From: UBA993 sp964436815
Lineage (GTDB): Bacteria; Bacillota; Dethiobacteria; DTU022
Assembly: GCA_964436815.1 (NCBI GenBank)
Contig: CAYTER010000045.1
Span: forward strand, 1 to 17,148
Direction: 5' to 3'
DNA: 17,148 nucleotides
Part shown: positions 7,226-13,749 of the stretch, one piece after another
How positions within the stretch are numbered: the first letter of the stretch is position 1
Layout: every line of letters starts with the position of its first letter
Translations under genes and position numbers: made by a program
Notes under the pieces: model-generated
Told to the model about the DNA's origin: nothing
Database searches by the model: none
Seen by the model: only the letters and a program-made list of their open reading frames with translations

Positions 7226-8422
7226 TTATCTTCCGGTAAGATTAAGGATGTCTTTCAGGGCTTCGATCAGGTAATCGATATCTTTAAATGTTGTAAAAAA
7301 GCCGGGACTCAGCCGCACAGTGCCACAGGGAAATGTACCGATGGCCTGGTGGGCAAGTGGAGCGCAATGCAGCCCGGTACGGCAAAGAATTCCATAACTG
7401 TTTTCTAAAATATAGCCGATCTCGCCGCAATCAGTATCTTGTATGGTAAATGACAAGCTTCCAGCACACTTCGATGCTTCAGCCGGACCATAGATCTTTA
7501 CTTTCGGCAGTTCCTGTAGCTTTTGATAAAGATAACTGCGTAATGCGGTTTCATGATCCCGAATAACGTTTATCCCGGTGTTATTAATAAAATTTAAGCC
7601 CTCCAGCAACCCGGCCAGGCCTGAACTGTTTAGAGTTCCCGCTTCGAGACGCTCGGGCATGCTCTCCGGATGCAAATCCGACTCAGACTGACTGCCGGTG
7701 CCACCTTCGCGTAAAGGTTTAAGATTGATTCCTGTTTTAACGTAAAGCCCTCCGGTTCCGGTTGGCCCGAGCAGGCTTTTATGTCCGGTAAAGGCCAGCA
7801 TATCTATATCCAAAGATCCTGCATCGAGTTCAACAGCACCGGCAGTCTGCGCTGCATCGACAAGAACCCTAATCTCCCGGCTGTGAGCTGATTTAATCAT
7901 TTCTGCCAGGGGCGCTATGGTACCAATCACATTTGAAGCATGGTTGATGACTAGCAGGCTGGTTCGGGGACGGTAAATATTTTCAAGATATTCCAAATCC
8001 GGGTAGCCTTCCTGCGAGCAGGGAAGCATTGTTGAGGTAATCCAACTCTCTTTCCTTAGCGCACCCAAGGGTCTGAGGACCGAATTGTGTTCCATTGCGG
8101 TAAAAACGACATGGTCGCCTCTGTTAAGGAATCCTTTTAAAGCTATGTTTAAAGCATCAGTGGCATTCATGGCAAAAATAATCCGGGATGGATCGTTTAC
8201 GGAAAATAGGGTGCTTAAAGCTTCACGCACCTTATAAATCAGACGATCGGCTTCCAGGGTACGCGTATGTCCTGATCGTCCAGGATTTCCGCACATCTGC
8301 CGCATCTGCAGTTCAGCTGCCCCGTAGACTTTTTCCGGTTTTGGCCAGGAAGTTGCAGCATTGTCAAAATACAAATTATACTCACTGCTCTGCTTATTGT
8401 TTTGCTCACAATTCATCAGCAT
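7226..8422 (-). CDS. Class V aminotransferase, cysteine desulfurase family (CsdB/SufS-like)
   Basis: PLP-dependent enzyme predicted to remove sulfur (or selenium from selenocysteine) and pass it to a carrier. Numbering from ATG 8422, it has FDNAATSWPKP (19-29), the EHN motif (111-113) with PLP-stacking His112, DAAQ (189-192), the PLP lysine K215 in FTGHKSLLGPTGTGG, and the catalytic Cys353 in RTGLHCAPLAH. This last motif is of the SufS/CsdB (group II) kind. The length (398) is normal. Its start lies inside the end of the DUF3343 gene: AAGGAG there precedes ATG 8422 by 4 nt and ATG 8416 by 10 nt, so either may be used. A GTG at 8455 is less likely. Neighbours DUF3343 and yedF place it in the selenium-metabolism branch of the family rather than general Fe-S assembly. 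Confidence 0.88.
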   Translation of the reverse strand: MLMNCEQNNKQSSEYNLYFDNAATSWPKPEKVYGAAELQMRQMCGNPGRSGHTRTLEADRLIYKVREALSTLFSVNDPSRIIFAMNATDALNIALKGFLNRGDHVVFTAMEHNSVLRPLGALRKESWITSTMLPCSQEGYPDLEYLENIYRPRTSLLVINHASNVIGTIAPLAEMIKSAHSREIRVLVDAAQTAGAVELDAGSLDIDMLAFTGHKSLLGPTGTGGLYVKTGINLKPLREGGTGSQSESDLHPESMPERLEAGTLNSSGLAGLLEGLNFINNTGINVIRDHETALRSYLYQKLQELPKVKIYGPAEASKCAGSLSFTIQDTDCGEIGYILENSYGILCRTGLHCAPLAHQAIGTFPCGTVRLSPGFFTTFKDIDYLIEALKDILNLTGR

Positions 8423-8681
8423 TAAGCTCCTTGACCACCGGTATTTGCATGCCACATTCCTCTAAATGATAGAATCCTTCGAGTTCGAGCTCATTTTCCA
8501 TGAGGCAAATTTTTATATTAGCGAGGTCTGAACAATCACAGCGTAACGCCGTCCCGCAACTAGAACTGATTACACGTGGCACCGGTACCATTTTGTATCC
8601 GTAAGGCGTTTTTTTTAACACACTTTCTGCACGAATGGCATAAAATGTAGTTGGAAAGGTGATGTAACAATTTGCAGCCAT
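8406..8681 (-). CDS. DUF3343 protein, putative Se/S carrier
   Basis: A 91-residue soluble protein of the DUF3343 family, found beside yedF and csdB-type genes in selenium-using anaerobes. Family features are CYITFPTTFYAIRAE at the N-terminus (Cys5), MVPVPRVISSSCG (Cys42) and ALRCDCSDL (Cys48, Cys50). The conserved Ser-x-Cys-Gly is a plausible carrier site. Biochemical function is not established to my knowledge; a shuttle for selenium or sulfur is inferred from context. The ATG has AAGGAG (8692-8687) 5 nt upstream. It is the first gene of the minus-strand cluster and overlaps the desulfurase start, so translation is probably coupled. The extra cysteines around 48-50 may be specific to this lineage. 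Confidence 0.82.
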   Translation of the reverse strand: MAANCYITFPTTFYAIRAESVLKKTPYGYKMVPVPRVISSSCGTALRCDCSDLANIKICLMENELELEGFYHLEECGMQIPVVKELNADEL

Positions 8682-8760
8682 TAATTCTCCTTATTATTTA
8701 CACCATATTTGTTTTAAGGCATTTAAAAAGAGCTATGCCAGCAGCCATAATTCCCTTGTT

Positions 8761-8766
8761 ATTATA
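8761..8766 (-). promoter_or_regulatory. -10 element for the selenium cluster, no clear -35
   Basis: On the minus strand this reads TATAAT, about 80 bases before the DUF3343 start. No recognisable -35 box lies 16-18 bp upstream (sequence resembles AAGCTA/TAAGCT). A good -10 without a -35 is what an activator-dependent promoter looks like, and the divergent LysR gene is a natural candidate activator. This is inference. Confidence 0.45.
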
Positions 8767-8800
8767 AAGCATTAACGGCCCCTAGCTTATAAATAATCTT

Positions 8801-8855
8801 AATAATATGGATCTTTATTATTAATAATTCAGGAATTTGAGTCTTTTATTATTAA
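8801..8855. promoter_or_regulatory. Candidate LysR operator: AT-rich inverted and direct repeats
   Basis: AATAATA (8801-8807) and TATTATT (8816-8822) form an inverted repeat with 8 bp between them. TTTATTATTAA occurs twice (8814-8824 and 8845-8855), 31 bp apart start to start, about three helical turns. The block lies between the divergent promoters of the LysR gene and the DUF3343 operon, where LysR proteins usually bind. AT-rich sequence produces such repeats by chance fairly easily. Confidence 0.4.
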
Positions 8856-8872
8856 AGGCGTTCAGGCGGGCG

Positions 8873-8901
8873 TGGACGCTCTTTGTGATTAAACGTATAA
8901 T
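8873..8901 (+). promoter_or_regulatory. Promoter of the LysR-family regulator
   Basis: TGGACG (8873-8878, four of six consensus bases) and a perfect TATAAT (8896-8901) with a 17 bp spacer. The predicted transcript begins near 8908 and leaves a leader of about 40 nt before ATG 8947. The -35 adjoins the upstream repeat block, so autoregulation by the encoded protein is possible. Confidence 0.6.
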
Positions 8902-8946
8902 AGAACAGAATGGATTAGCGTATTTACCTCTGAAAGGGTGCTAAAG

Positions 8947-9864
8947 ATGGATCTGGATCAGATTAGGGCTTTTCTTAATGTAGCATTGCTTAAAAGCTTT
9001 TCAGAGGCCGGAGAGAAAATGTTTATCAGTCAGCCATCGGTTAGCGTAAGGGTTAAAGCGCTGGAAGAAGAGCTTGGTGTTATCTTATTTGATCGCTCAA
9101 AAGCCCGCGAACCTTCTTTGACAGAAGCTGGTAAAATATTCCTCGACTATGCCCAATCAATCATTAATCTGAATGATGAATGCCGGGAAAAACTGTCCGG
9201 ACAGAGAGAAAAATCTTCAGGATTGATCTATATTGGCGCCAGTACAGTTCCCGGCACCTACATTCTCCCTTCTCTGTTAGCCGCTTTTAGGCAAAAACAA
9301 CCTTCTGTCGATTTTAATATCAGTATTCTTGATACTTCAGCCGTGATCGAAAACGTTCTCAACTACAGCTTAGATCTTGGTTTTGTCGGCCTTATGAAAC
9401 CCGATGACCGGTTAAAATATTTGCCTCTTACCGATGATGAACTGGTATTTATTGTTGCCGGAGGGACTTTCAATCCTGAAGACTACCGGGAAGGGATTCC
9501 TTTTGATCATATTTTTAAGCACCACCTGATTATGCGTGAGAAAGGCTCCGCAACCCGCCAGATTCTAGAGAAAAACCTTGCCGGTTGTGGTTTTAGGTTG
9601 GACCAGTTTGAAGGGGTAACCTATATTAACAGCCTGGAAGGGATAAAGCAGGCGGTAAAAGCAGGGCTGGGAGCTGCGGTGGTGTCCAAACTTTCCATCA
9701 CCGACATGGTCCGGGCCGGAGAATTAGATCAGTACCCGATTCGGGATATAGATCTCAAGAGATCGCTTTACCTGGTATTTCATCGCAGCAGGGTTTTGGC
9801 AGGTGCAGTCGAGCATTTCAGAGGCTATACAGCAGAACACTTTAATGGAAAAACTTCTTCCTGA
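8947..9864 (+). CDS. LysR-family regulator, probably of selenium metabolism
   Basis: A 305-residue LysR-type transcription factor. The N-terminal winged helix-turn-helix is plain: MDLDQIRAFLNVA, then SFSEAGEKMFISQPSVSVRVKALE split across residues 17-40, and GVILFDRS. The LysR effector-binding domain starts near residue 93 (SSGLIYIGASTVPGTYILP) and runs to the C-terminus. Start ATG 8947 is preceded by GAAAGGG (8932-8938); an in-frame GTG at 8938 lies within that site. It is divergent from the DUF3343-desulfurase-yedF genes, the usual arrangement for a LysR protein and its target, and the N-terminal half resembles regulators linked to selenium metabolism. The co-inducer is unknown; a selenium or sulfur metabolite is a guess. 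Confidence 0.85.
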   Translation: MDLDQIRAFLNVALLKSFSEAGEKMFISQPSVSVRVKALEEELGVILFDRSKAREPSLTEAGKIFLDYAQSIINLNDECREKLSGQREKSSGLIYIGASTVPGTYILPSLLAAFRQKQPSVDFNISILDTSAVIENVLNYSLDLGFVGLMKPDDRLKYLPLTDDELVFIVAGGTFNPEDYREGIPFDHIFKHHLIMREKGSATRQILEKNLAGCGFRLDQFEGVTYINSLEGIKQAVKAGLGAAVVSKLSITDMVRAGELDQYPIRDIDLKRSLYLVFHRSRVLAGAVEHFRGYTAEHFNGKTSS

Positions 9865-9893
9865 GTCTGCTTTTAATTTGGAATGCTTCAATT

Positions 9894-9899
9894 TATAAT
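9894..9899 (+). promoter_or_regulatory. -10 element for queT
   Basis: TATAAT lies 30 bases after the LysR stop. A 17 bp spacer would put a weak TTTTAA (9871-9876) at -35. Transcription would start near 9906, which is exactly the first base of the riboswitch stem, supporting the call. Confidence 0.55.
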
Positions 9900-9904
9900 A
9901 GAAA

Positions 9905-9942
9905 AAGCAGGTCGCAGACACCCTGCTTAATAAAAAACAAGG
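9905..9942 (+). promoter_or_regulatory. PreQ1-I riboswitch upstream of queT
   Basis: Stem P1 is AAGCAGG (9905-9911) with CCTGCTT (9922-9928). The loop TCGCAGACAC carries the conserved TCGCAG and the cytosine C9921, immediately before the 3' strand of P1, that pairs with preQ1. An A-rich tail (TAATAAAAAACAAGG, 9928-9942) supplies the third strand and pseudoknot. The layout closely follows the translational preQ1-I element of Thermoanaerobacter tengcongensis, as I recall it. AAGG (9939-9942) is the Shine-Dalgarno, so preQ1 binding should hide it and lower queT translation. The tail is about two bases longer than in that example. Confidence 0.9.
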
Positions 9943-10428
9943 ATGGTTCCGCTTTTGACAAATGATACTGGCAGCCTAAAATTCTGGACCAGGGCGGCGA
10001 TGGTTGCCGCGCTTTATGCCGGATTAACGATCCTGCTGGCTCCAATTAGCTATGGGATGATCCAGGTGCGCGTTGCAGAAATGCTGATGGTGTTGCCTTA
10101 TTTTACTGCAGCGGCTATCCCCGGTCTCTTTGTCGGTTGTTTGATTGCCAACATCTATGGCGGTCAGGGCTTGCTTGATATTGTTTTTGGCAGCCTGGCA
10201 ACACTGGTTGCCGCTTACCTGGTTTCGAAAATTAAAAATCCTTTGCTGGTTCCCCTGCCGCCAGTAATAATCAATGCCCTGGTTGTAGGGATGATTTTGC
10301 ATTTGATTCTCGATCTGCCCTTTATCCTTGCTGCAGCCTGGGTTGGGCTCGGCCAGGTAATAGCCTGCTATGGATTAGGTCTGCCGTTACTTTTTATACT
10401 GGATAAGAGGCGCTATATATTCAGATGA
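9943..10428 (+). CDS. queT: QueT-type queuosine-precursor transporter (ECF S component)
   Basis: A small integral membrane protein of about 161 residues with roughly five or six helices, of the QueT (DUF988) family. These proteins act as substrate-specific components of energy-coupling-factor importers for queuosine precursors; the ATPases and EcfT must be encoded elsewhere. Family landmarks include AALYAGLTILLAPISYG, IQVRVAEMLMVLPYF and PGLFVGCLIANIYGG. The preQ1 riboswitch directly upstream independently supports the substrate. ATG 9943 abuts the AAGG with no spacing. TTG 9955 is in frame and sits 8 nt after the GGATGG (9941-9946), so the true N-terminus may be four codons shorter. tgt and queA, which use the imported base, lie about 3.3 kb downstream on the same strand. 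Confidence 0.9.
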   Translation: MVPLLTNDTGSLKFWTRAAMVAALYAGLTILLAPISYGMIQVRVAEMLMVLPYFTAAAIPGLFVGCLIANIYGGQGLLDIVFGSLATLVAAYLVSKIKNPLLVPLPPVIINALVVGMILHLILDLPFILAAAWVGLGQVIACYGLGLPLLFILDKRRYIFR

Positions 10429-10455
10429 TTATTCTAAAATATTTACAAATAGTTA

Positions 10456-10461
10456 TATAAT
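10456..10461 (+). promoter_or_regulatory. -10 element ahead of yebC
   Basis: TATAAT lies 24 bases before the yebC ATG, with a poor -35 (TCTAAA, 10433-10438 at 17 bp). If used, transcription starts near 10468, a few bases before the AAGGAGAGG ribosome binding site (10471-10479). Only the -10 is convincing. Confidence 0.4.
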
Positions 10462-10484
10462 GGAAAATTGAAGGAGAGGTGCCT

Positions 10485-11234
10485 ATGGCCGGACATTCAA
10501 AATGGGCTAATACCAAACATCGCAAAGCCAGAGTTGATGCCCAGAAAGGCAAAATTTTCACCAAGATTGCCAGGGAACTTACAGTTGCCGCCCGGGAAGG
10601 CGGAGATGATTTAAATGCCAATTTTCGATTGCGACTGGCAGTCCAGAAAGCACGGGAAAACAACATGCCGGGCGATAATATTCAGCGGGCCATTCAAAAA
10701 GGTTTAGGTGGACAGGAAGGAAGCAGTTTTGAACAAGCCAGTTATGAAGGTTATGCAGTTGGTGGCGTTGCGGTATTACTGGATGCGATGACCGACAACC
10801 GCAACCGCACTGTGGCAGAAATCCGGCACATATTTTCGCGGCATGGCGGCAGTCTCGGCGAATCAGGGTGTGTATCTTGGATATTCAACCGGAAAGGTTT
10901 AATTTCGGTTAGCACCAGGGAAAAGCAGATGGATGAAGACGACCTGATGCTTATTGCCCTTGAAGCCGGGGCTGAGGATGTAAACGCAGATGGTGAAGAT
11001 AGCTTTACAATTATCACCGCGGTCGATCAGTTTGAAAGCACCAAGCAGGCGCTGCTGGATCAGGGTATTGAAGTAGTATCAGCTGAAGTGACTATGCTGC
11101 CGAGTACTGCAGTTGAAATAACAGACCAGGATGATGCCGCAAAGATTATCCGCTTAATGGAAGCGCTGGATGATCATGACGATGTCCAGAATGTTTATGC
11201 CAATTTTGATATACCGGAAGAGCTGCTGAACTGA
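10485..11234 (+). CDS. yebC: YebC/PmpR family protein
   Basis: A 249-residue cytoplasmic protein of the YebC/PmpR (TACO1) family. It opens with MAGHSKWANTKHRKARVDAQ, the family's invariant N-terminus, followed by FTKIARELTVAAREGG, NMPGDNIQRAIQKG and GGSLGESGCVSWIF. Members have been described as DNA-binding regulators and, more recently, as translation factors that help ribosomes through difficult proline-rich stretches; which role applies here cannot be seen. Start ATG 10485 has AAGGAGAGG at 10471-10479. An in-frame GTG at 10479 overlaps that site and is rejected. The gene heads the ruvC-ruvA-ruvB run, a very common order in bacteria. Confidence 0.95.
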   Translation: MAGHSKWANTKHRKARVDAQKGKIFTKIARELTVAAREGGDDLNANFRLRLAVQKARENNMPGDNIQRAIQKGLGGQEGSSFEQASYEGYAVGGVAVLLDAMTDNRNRTVAEIRHIFSRHGGSLGESGCVSWIFNRKGLISVSTREKQMDEDDLMLIALEAGAEDVNADGEDSFTIITAVDQFESTKQALLDQGIEVVSAEVTMLPSTAVEITDQDDAAKIIRLMEALDDHDDVQNVYANFDIPEELLN

Positions 11235-11269
11235 TCATTTGATCTGAAAATGGAGGATAAAGTCAGCCG

Positions 11270-11770
11270 ATGCGCATACTTGGCATTGATCCGGGTGTCG
11301 CCATAACCGGATATGGGGTTGTTGAAGAGAGCGGATCAGTTTACCGCTATATAGCATCAGGTTGTATCCGGACTGCAAGTGATCTCAAGCCGGAAATCCG
11401 CCTGCTATCAATATTTGAGCAGATCAACGAGTTGGTTGAAGAATATAAGCCGCAAGCCCTGGTAGTGGAGAAAATATTTTTTAGTAAAAATGTGCGTACA
11501 GCATTTCAGGTCGGTGAGGCACGGGGAGTAATTTTATTAATCGCTGCTGTTTCCGGCCTGGCCTTATTTGAATACACACCGCTCCAGGTTAAACAGGCTG
11601 TTGCCGGTTATGGTAATGCAGAAAAAGCTCAGGTTCAGAAGATGGTCCAGCTGTTACTGAAACTCGAAAAGCAACCGGCAGTTGATGATGAAGCCGATGC
11701 AATGGCCGTAGCTCTGTGTCATCTGCAGAACCGCCGTTTTCAGGATGCAGTCAGGGGAGGAAAATATTAG
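11270..11770 (+). CDS. ruvC: Crossover junction endodeoxyribonuclease RuvC
   Basis: Holliday-junction resolvase, 166 residues, acting as a dimer with RuvAB to cut four-way DNA junctions in recombination and fork repair. The four acidic metal ligands of the RNase H-like fold are visible: Asp7 (RILGIDPG), Glu67 (VVEKIFFSKN), Asp140 and Asp143 (VDDEADAMAVALCH). The TPLQVKQAVAGYGNAEKAQV stretch is the usual family segment. Start ATG 11270 gives the canonical M-R-I-L-G-I-D-P-G opening; GGAGG at 11252-11256 is rather far (13 nt). It lies 35 bases after yebC, and ruvA begins directly after its stop codon. Confidence 0.96.
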   Translation: MRILGIDPGVAITGYGVVEESGSVYRYIASGCIRTASDLKPEIRLLSIFEQINELVEEYKPQALVVEKIFFSKNVRTAFQVGEARGVILLIAAVSGLALFEYTPLQVKQAVAGYGNAEKAQVQKMVQLLLKLEKQPAVDDEADAMAVALCHLQNRRFQDAVRGGKY

Positions 11771-12376
11771 GTGATTGATTTTGTTAAGGGGCGCCTGGTC
11801 ACAGCCCTGCCGGGTAAAGCGGTAATAGAAATCGGAGGGGTGGGACTGTCTTTAGATATTCCGCCTGCTGCCGATGATCTGTCGGGCTTGATCGGGGAGG
11901 AAGTGATGTTCTTTACCCGCCTGTTGATCAGAGATGATGAAGTAATAGTGTACGGTTTCCGGGCGGCCGAAGAACGAAAACTCTTCAATCTGGTTTTGAG
12001 TGTCAGCGGATTCGGTCCCAGGCTTGCGCTTTCGTTGTTAAGTATTTTAACCGTTTCACAACTCTACGTGGCTGTCCTGGAAGAAAATATCGCCCAACTA
12101 TGCCGGGCGCCGGGTGTTGGTAAAAAAGCAGCCCAGAGATTGATTCTGGAGTTGAAAGAAAAATTGCCGAAAGCCATTTCGGCTGAAGATTTAACAGCCG
12201 GCGTGCTGATCAGCAGCGGCAGTGCAGTGATTGACGATATTACTGAAGCTCTTTGTGCTCTTGGATACTCCCCGTCTGAAGCGGCTGCTTCAGTCAGCAG
12301 AGTTGTTGAAGACAATGCCGCAGCTTCCAGGGAAGATTTACTGAAACTGGCTTTGAAGAGTATGGCTCGTAAATAA
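11771..12376 (+). CDS. ruvA: Holliday junction helicase subunit RuvA
   Basis: Junction-binding subunit (201 residues) that forms tetramers and loads the RuvB motors for branch migration. The N-terminal OB domain starts MIDFVKGRLV. Two helix-hairpin-helix motifs follow: near residues 76-95 (VSGFGPRLALSLLS) and 115-130 (GVGKKAAQRLILELKEKL). The C-terminal RuvB-binding domain contains ITEALCALGYSPSEAAAS. The acidic-pin region is not examined in detail. Start GTG 11771 directly follows the ruvC TAG, with GGGGAGG 9 nt upstream inside ruvC. The ruvB start follows 14 bases after its stop. Confidence 0.96.
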   Translation: MIDFVKGRLVTALPGKAVIEIGGVGLSLDIPPAADDLSGLIGEEVMFFTRLLIRDDEVIVYGFRAAEERKLFNLVLSVSGFGPRLALSLLSILTVSQLYVAVLEENIAQLCRAPGVGKKAAQRLILELKEKLPKAISAEDLTAGVLISSGSAVIDDITEALCALGYSPSEAAASVSRVVEDNAAASREDLLKLALKSMARK

Positions 12377-12390
12377 GAGAGGAGCAGCTC

Positions 12391-13413
12391 ATGGAGGAGA
12401 GGATTGTATCGGCTCAGCGTCAGCCAGAAGACGATCCGCAAGTTGAAATTGGCCTCAGGCCTCGTACTCTGAAGGAATATGTGGGCCAGGAAAAGATCAA
12501 GGAAAAGCTGGCAATATATATCAAAGCAGCGCTGGAACGCAAAGAAGCCCTTGACCATGTTTTGCTATACGGTCCGCCAGGCCTTGGCAAAACAACCCTG
12601 GCGCATATTATTGCCTGGGAGCTGGGGGTGAGCATCAGAATTACCGCCGGGCCGGCTATCGAAAGACCCGGTGATCTGGCTGCAATTCTAACTAACCTGG
12701 GCCATGGCGATGTTTTGTTTATTGACGAAATTCACCGTTTAAGCCGCTCTGTGGAAGAGATCTTGTACCCGGCTATGGAAGATAACGCGCTTGATATTAT
12801 TATCGGTAAGGGACCGGGGGCAAGATCGCTGCGTCTGGATTTGCCGCCGTTTACCCTGATTGGGGCAACTGTACGGGCCGGGCTGCTGACTTCACCCTTA
12901 CGCGATCGTTTTGGGGTTGTTGACCGTTTAGACTTTTATAGCCCTTCAGAGTTGGAGCAGATCATCACCCGTTCGGCAAATATTTTAGATGTTAAGGCGG
13001 AAAAAGAAGGAGCGGCGATCATCGCCCGTGCTTCAAGAGGGACGCCGCGGGTTGCAAACCGTTTGCTAAAAAGGGTTCGTGATTACGCCCAGGTTAAAGC
13101 GGATAACATCATCACCGGAAAGGTTGCCCTGGAAGCGCTGAAGATGCTGCAGCTTGATCATCTCGGGCTGGATGAAATCGATCGCCGCCTGCTCCTGGCT
13201 CTGGTTGAAAAGTTTGAGGGCGGCCCGGTAGGCCTTGATACTCTTGCGGCCTGTATCAGCGAAGAGCCGGAAACGCTTGAAGATGTTTATGAACCTTACC
13301 TGATGCAGCTCGGCTTGCTTAAACGCACTGCCCGCGGGCGCATGGTTACAGCTGAGGTTTATAAATATTTAGATATTGAAGACCGCGGTGACAGGCAACA
13401 GAAATTATTTTAA
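12391..13413 (+). CDS. ruvB: Holliday junction branch-migration ATPase RuvB
   Basis: AAA+ hexameric motor (340 residues) that drives branch migration with RuvA. Walker A is GPPGLGKTT (61-69), Walker B LFIDEIHRL (109-117) with Asp112-Glu113, and the arginine-finger region TSPLRDRFG is at 167-175. The sensor-1 region reads GATVRAGLL where most RuvB have GATTRAG, a Thr to Val change at residue 161. The C-terminal winged-helix DNA-binding domain starts near 255 (GLDEIDRRLL) and ends with MVTAEVYKYL. Start ATG has AGAGGAG 6 nt upstream. An ordinary member of the family apart from that substitution. Confidence 0.97.
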   Translation: MEERIVSAQRQPEDDPQVEIGLRPRTLKEYVGQEKIKEKLAIYIKAALERKEALDHVLLYGPPGLGKTTLAHIIAWELGVSIRITAGPAIERPGDLAAILTNLGHGDVLFIDEIHRLSRSVEEILYPAMEDNALDIIIGKGPGARSLRLDLPPFTLIGATVRAGLLTSPLRDRFGVVDRLDFYSPSELEQIITRSANILDVKAEKEGAAIIARASRGTPRVANRLLKRVRDYAQVKADNIITGKVALEALKMLQLDHLGLDEIDRRLLLALVEKFEGGPVGLDTLAACISEEPETLEDVYEPYLMQLGLLKRTARGRMVTAEVYKYLDIEDRGDRQQKLF

Positions 13414-13495
13414 TTTAATAATTAAGCATAGCTGCCATAATATATCAGATGCGTTATTTTTAATCTGTCTGTCCTATTTCCCGGGGGAAGACGTG

Positions 13496-13714
13496 ATGTT
13501 CAGTATGGAAACATTTGGTAAAATGATGTTAATCATTGGCGGAGCAGTGATGGTGATCGGACTGGTGATATTACTCGCTGGCCGCCTTGGTTTAGGACGT
13601 CTCCCGGGAGATATTTATATTCAGCGTGAAAACCTGACTTTTTATTTTCCCCTGGCAACGATGCTGATCATCAGTCTGATCATAACGGTTTTATTAAATC
13701 TGTTTCGCCGTTGA
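13496..13714 (+). CDS. DUF2905 small membrane protein
   Basis: A 72-residue inner-membrane protein of the DUF2905 family, of unknown function, regularly found between ruvB and queA in Firmicutes. Two hydrophobic helices (about 8-28 and 47-68) flank a conserved loop with the signature GLGRLPGDIYI and the FYFPLATM motif at the start of helix 2. The open frame extends further upstream (to 13376), but that part overlaps ruvB and lacks the family pattern. ATG 13496 is 5 nt after GGGGGAAG (13483-13490). A GTG at 13493 and an ATG at 13505 are alternatives. It is likely co-transcribed with its neighbours. Confidence 0.85.
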   Translation: MFSMETFGKMMLIIGGAVMVIGLVILLAGRLGLGRLPGDIYIQRENLTFYFPLATMLIISLIITVLLNLFRR

Positions 13715-13749
13715 GTCAGCTAATTCTAAAATAAACGAAAGAGCGCCAA

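Noticed and set aside
6582..8681. In-frame TGA selenocysteine codons in the selenium cluster
   Set aside because: All three genes read through to normal family length without internal TGA and end at ordinary stops; no SECIS-like hairpin was noticed.
12064..12558. Minus-strand 164-codon frame across ruvA and ruvB
   Set aside because: It lies antisense to two unmistakable genes and has no recognisable domain; an overlapping-strand shadow.
13376..13495. N-terminal extension of the DUF2905 frame into ruvB
   Set aside because: The extension overlaps ruvB, has no ribosome binding site and does not resemble the family, which begins at about ATG 13496.
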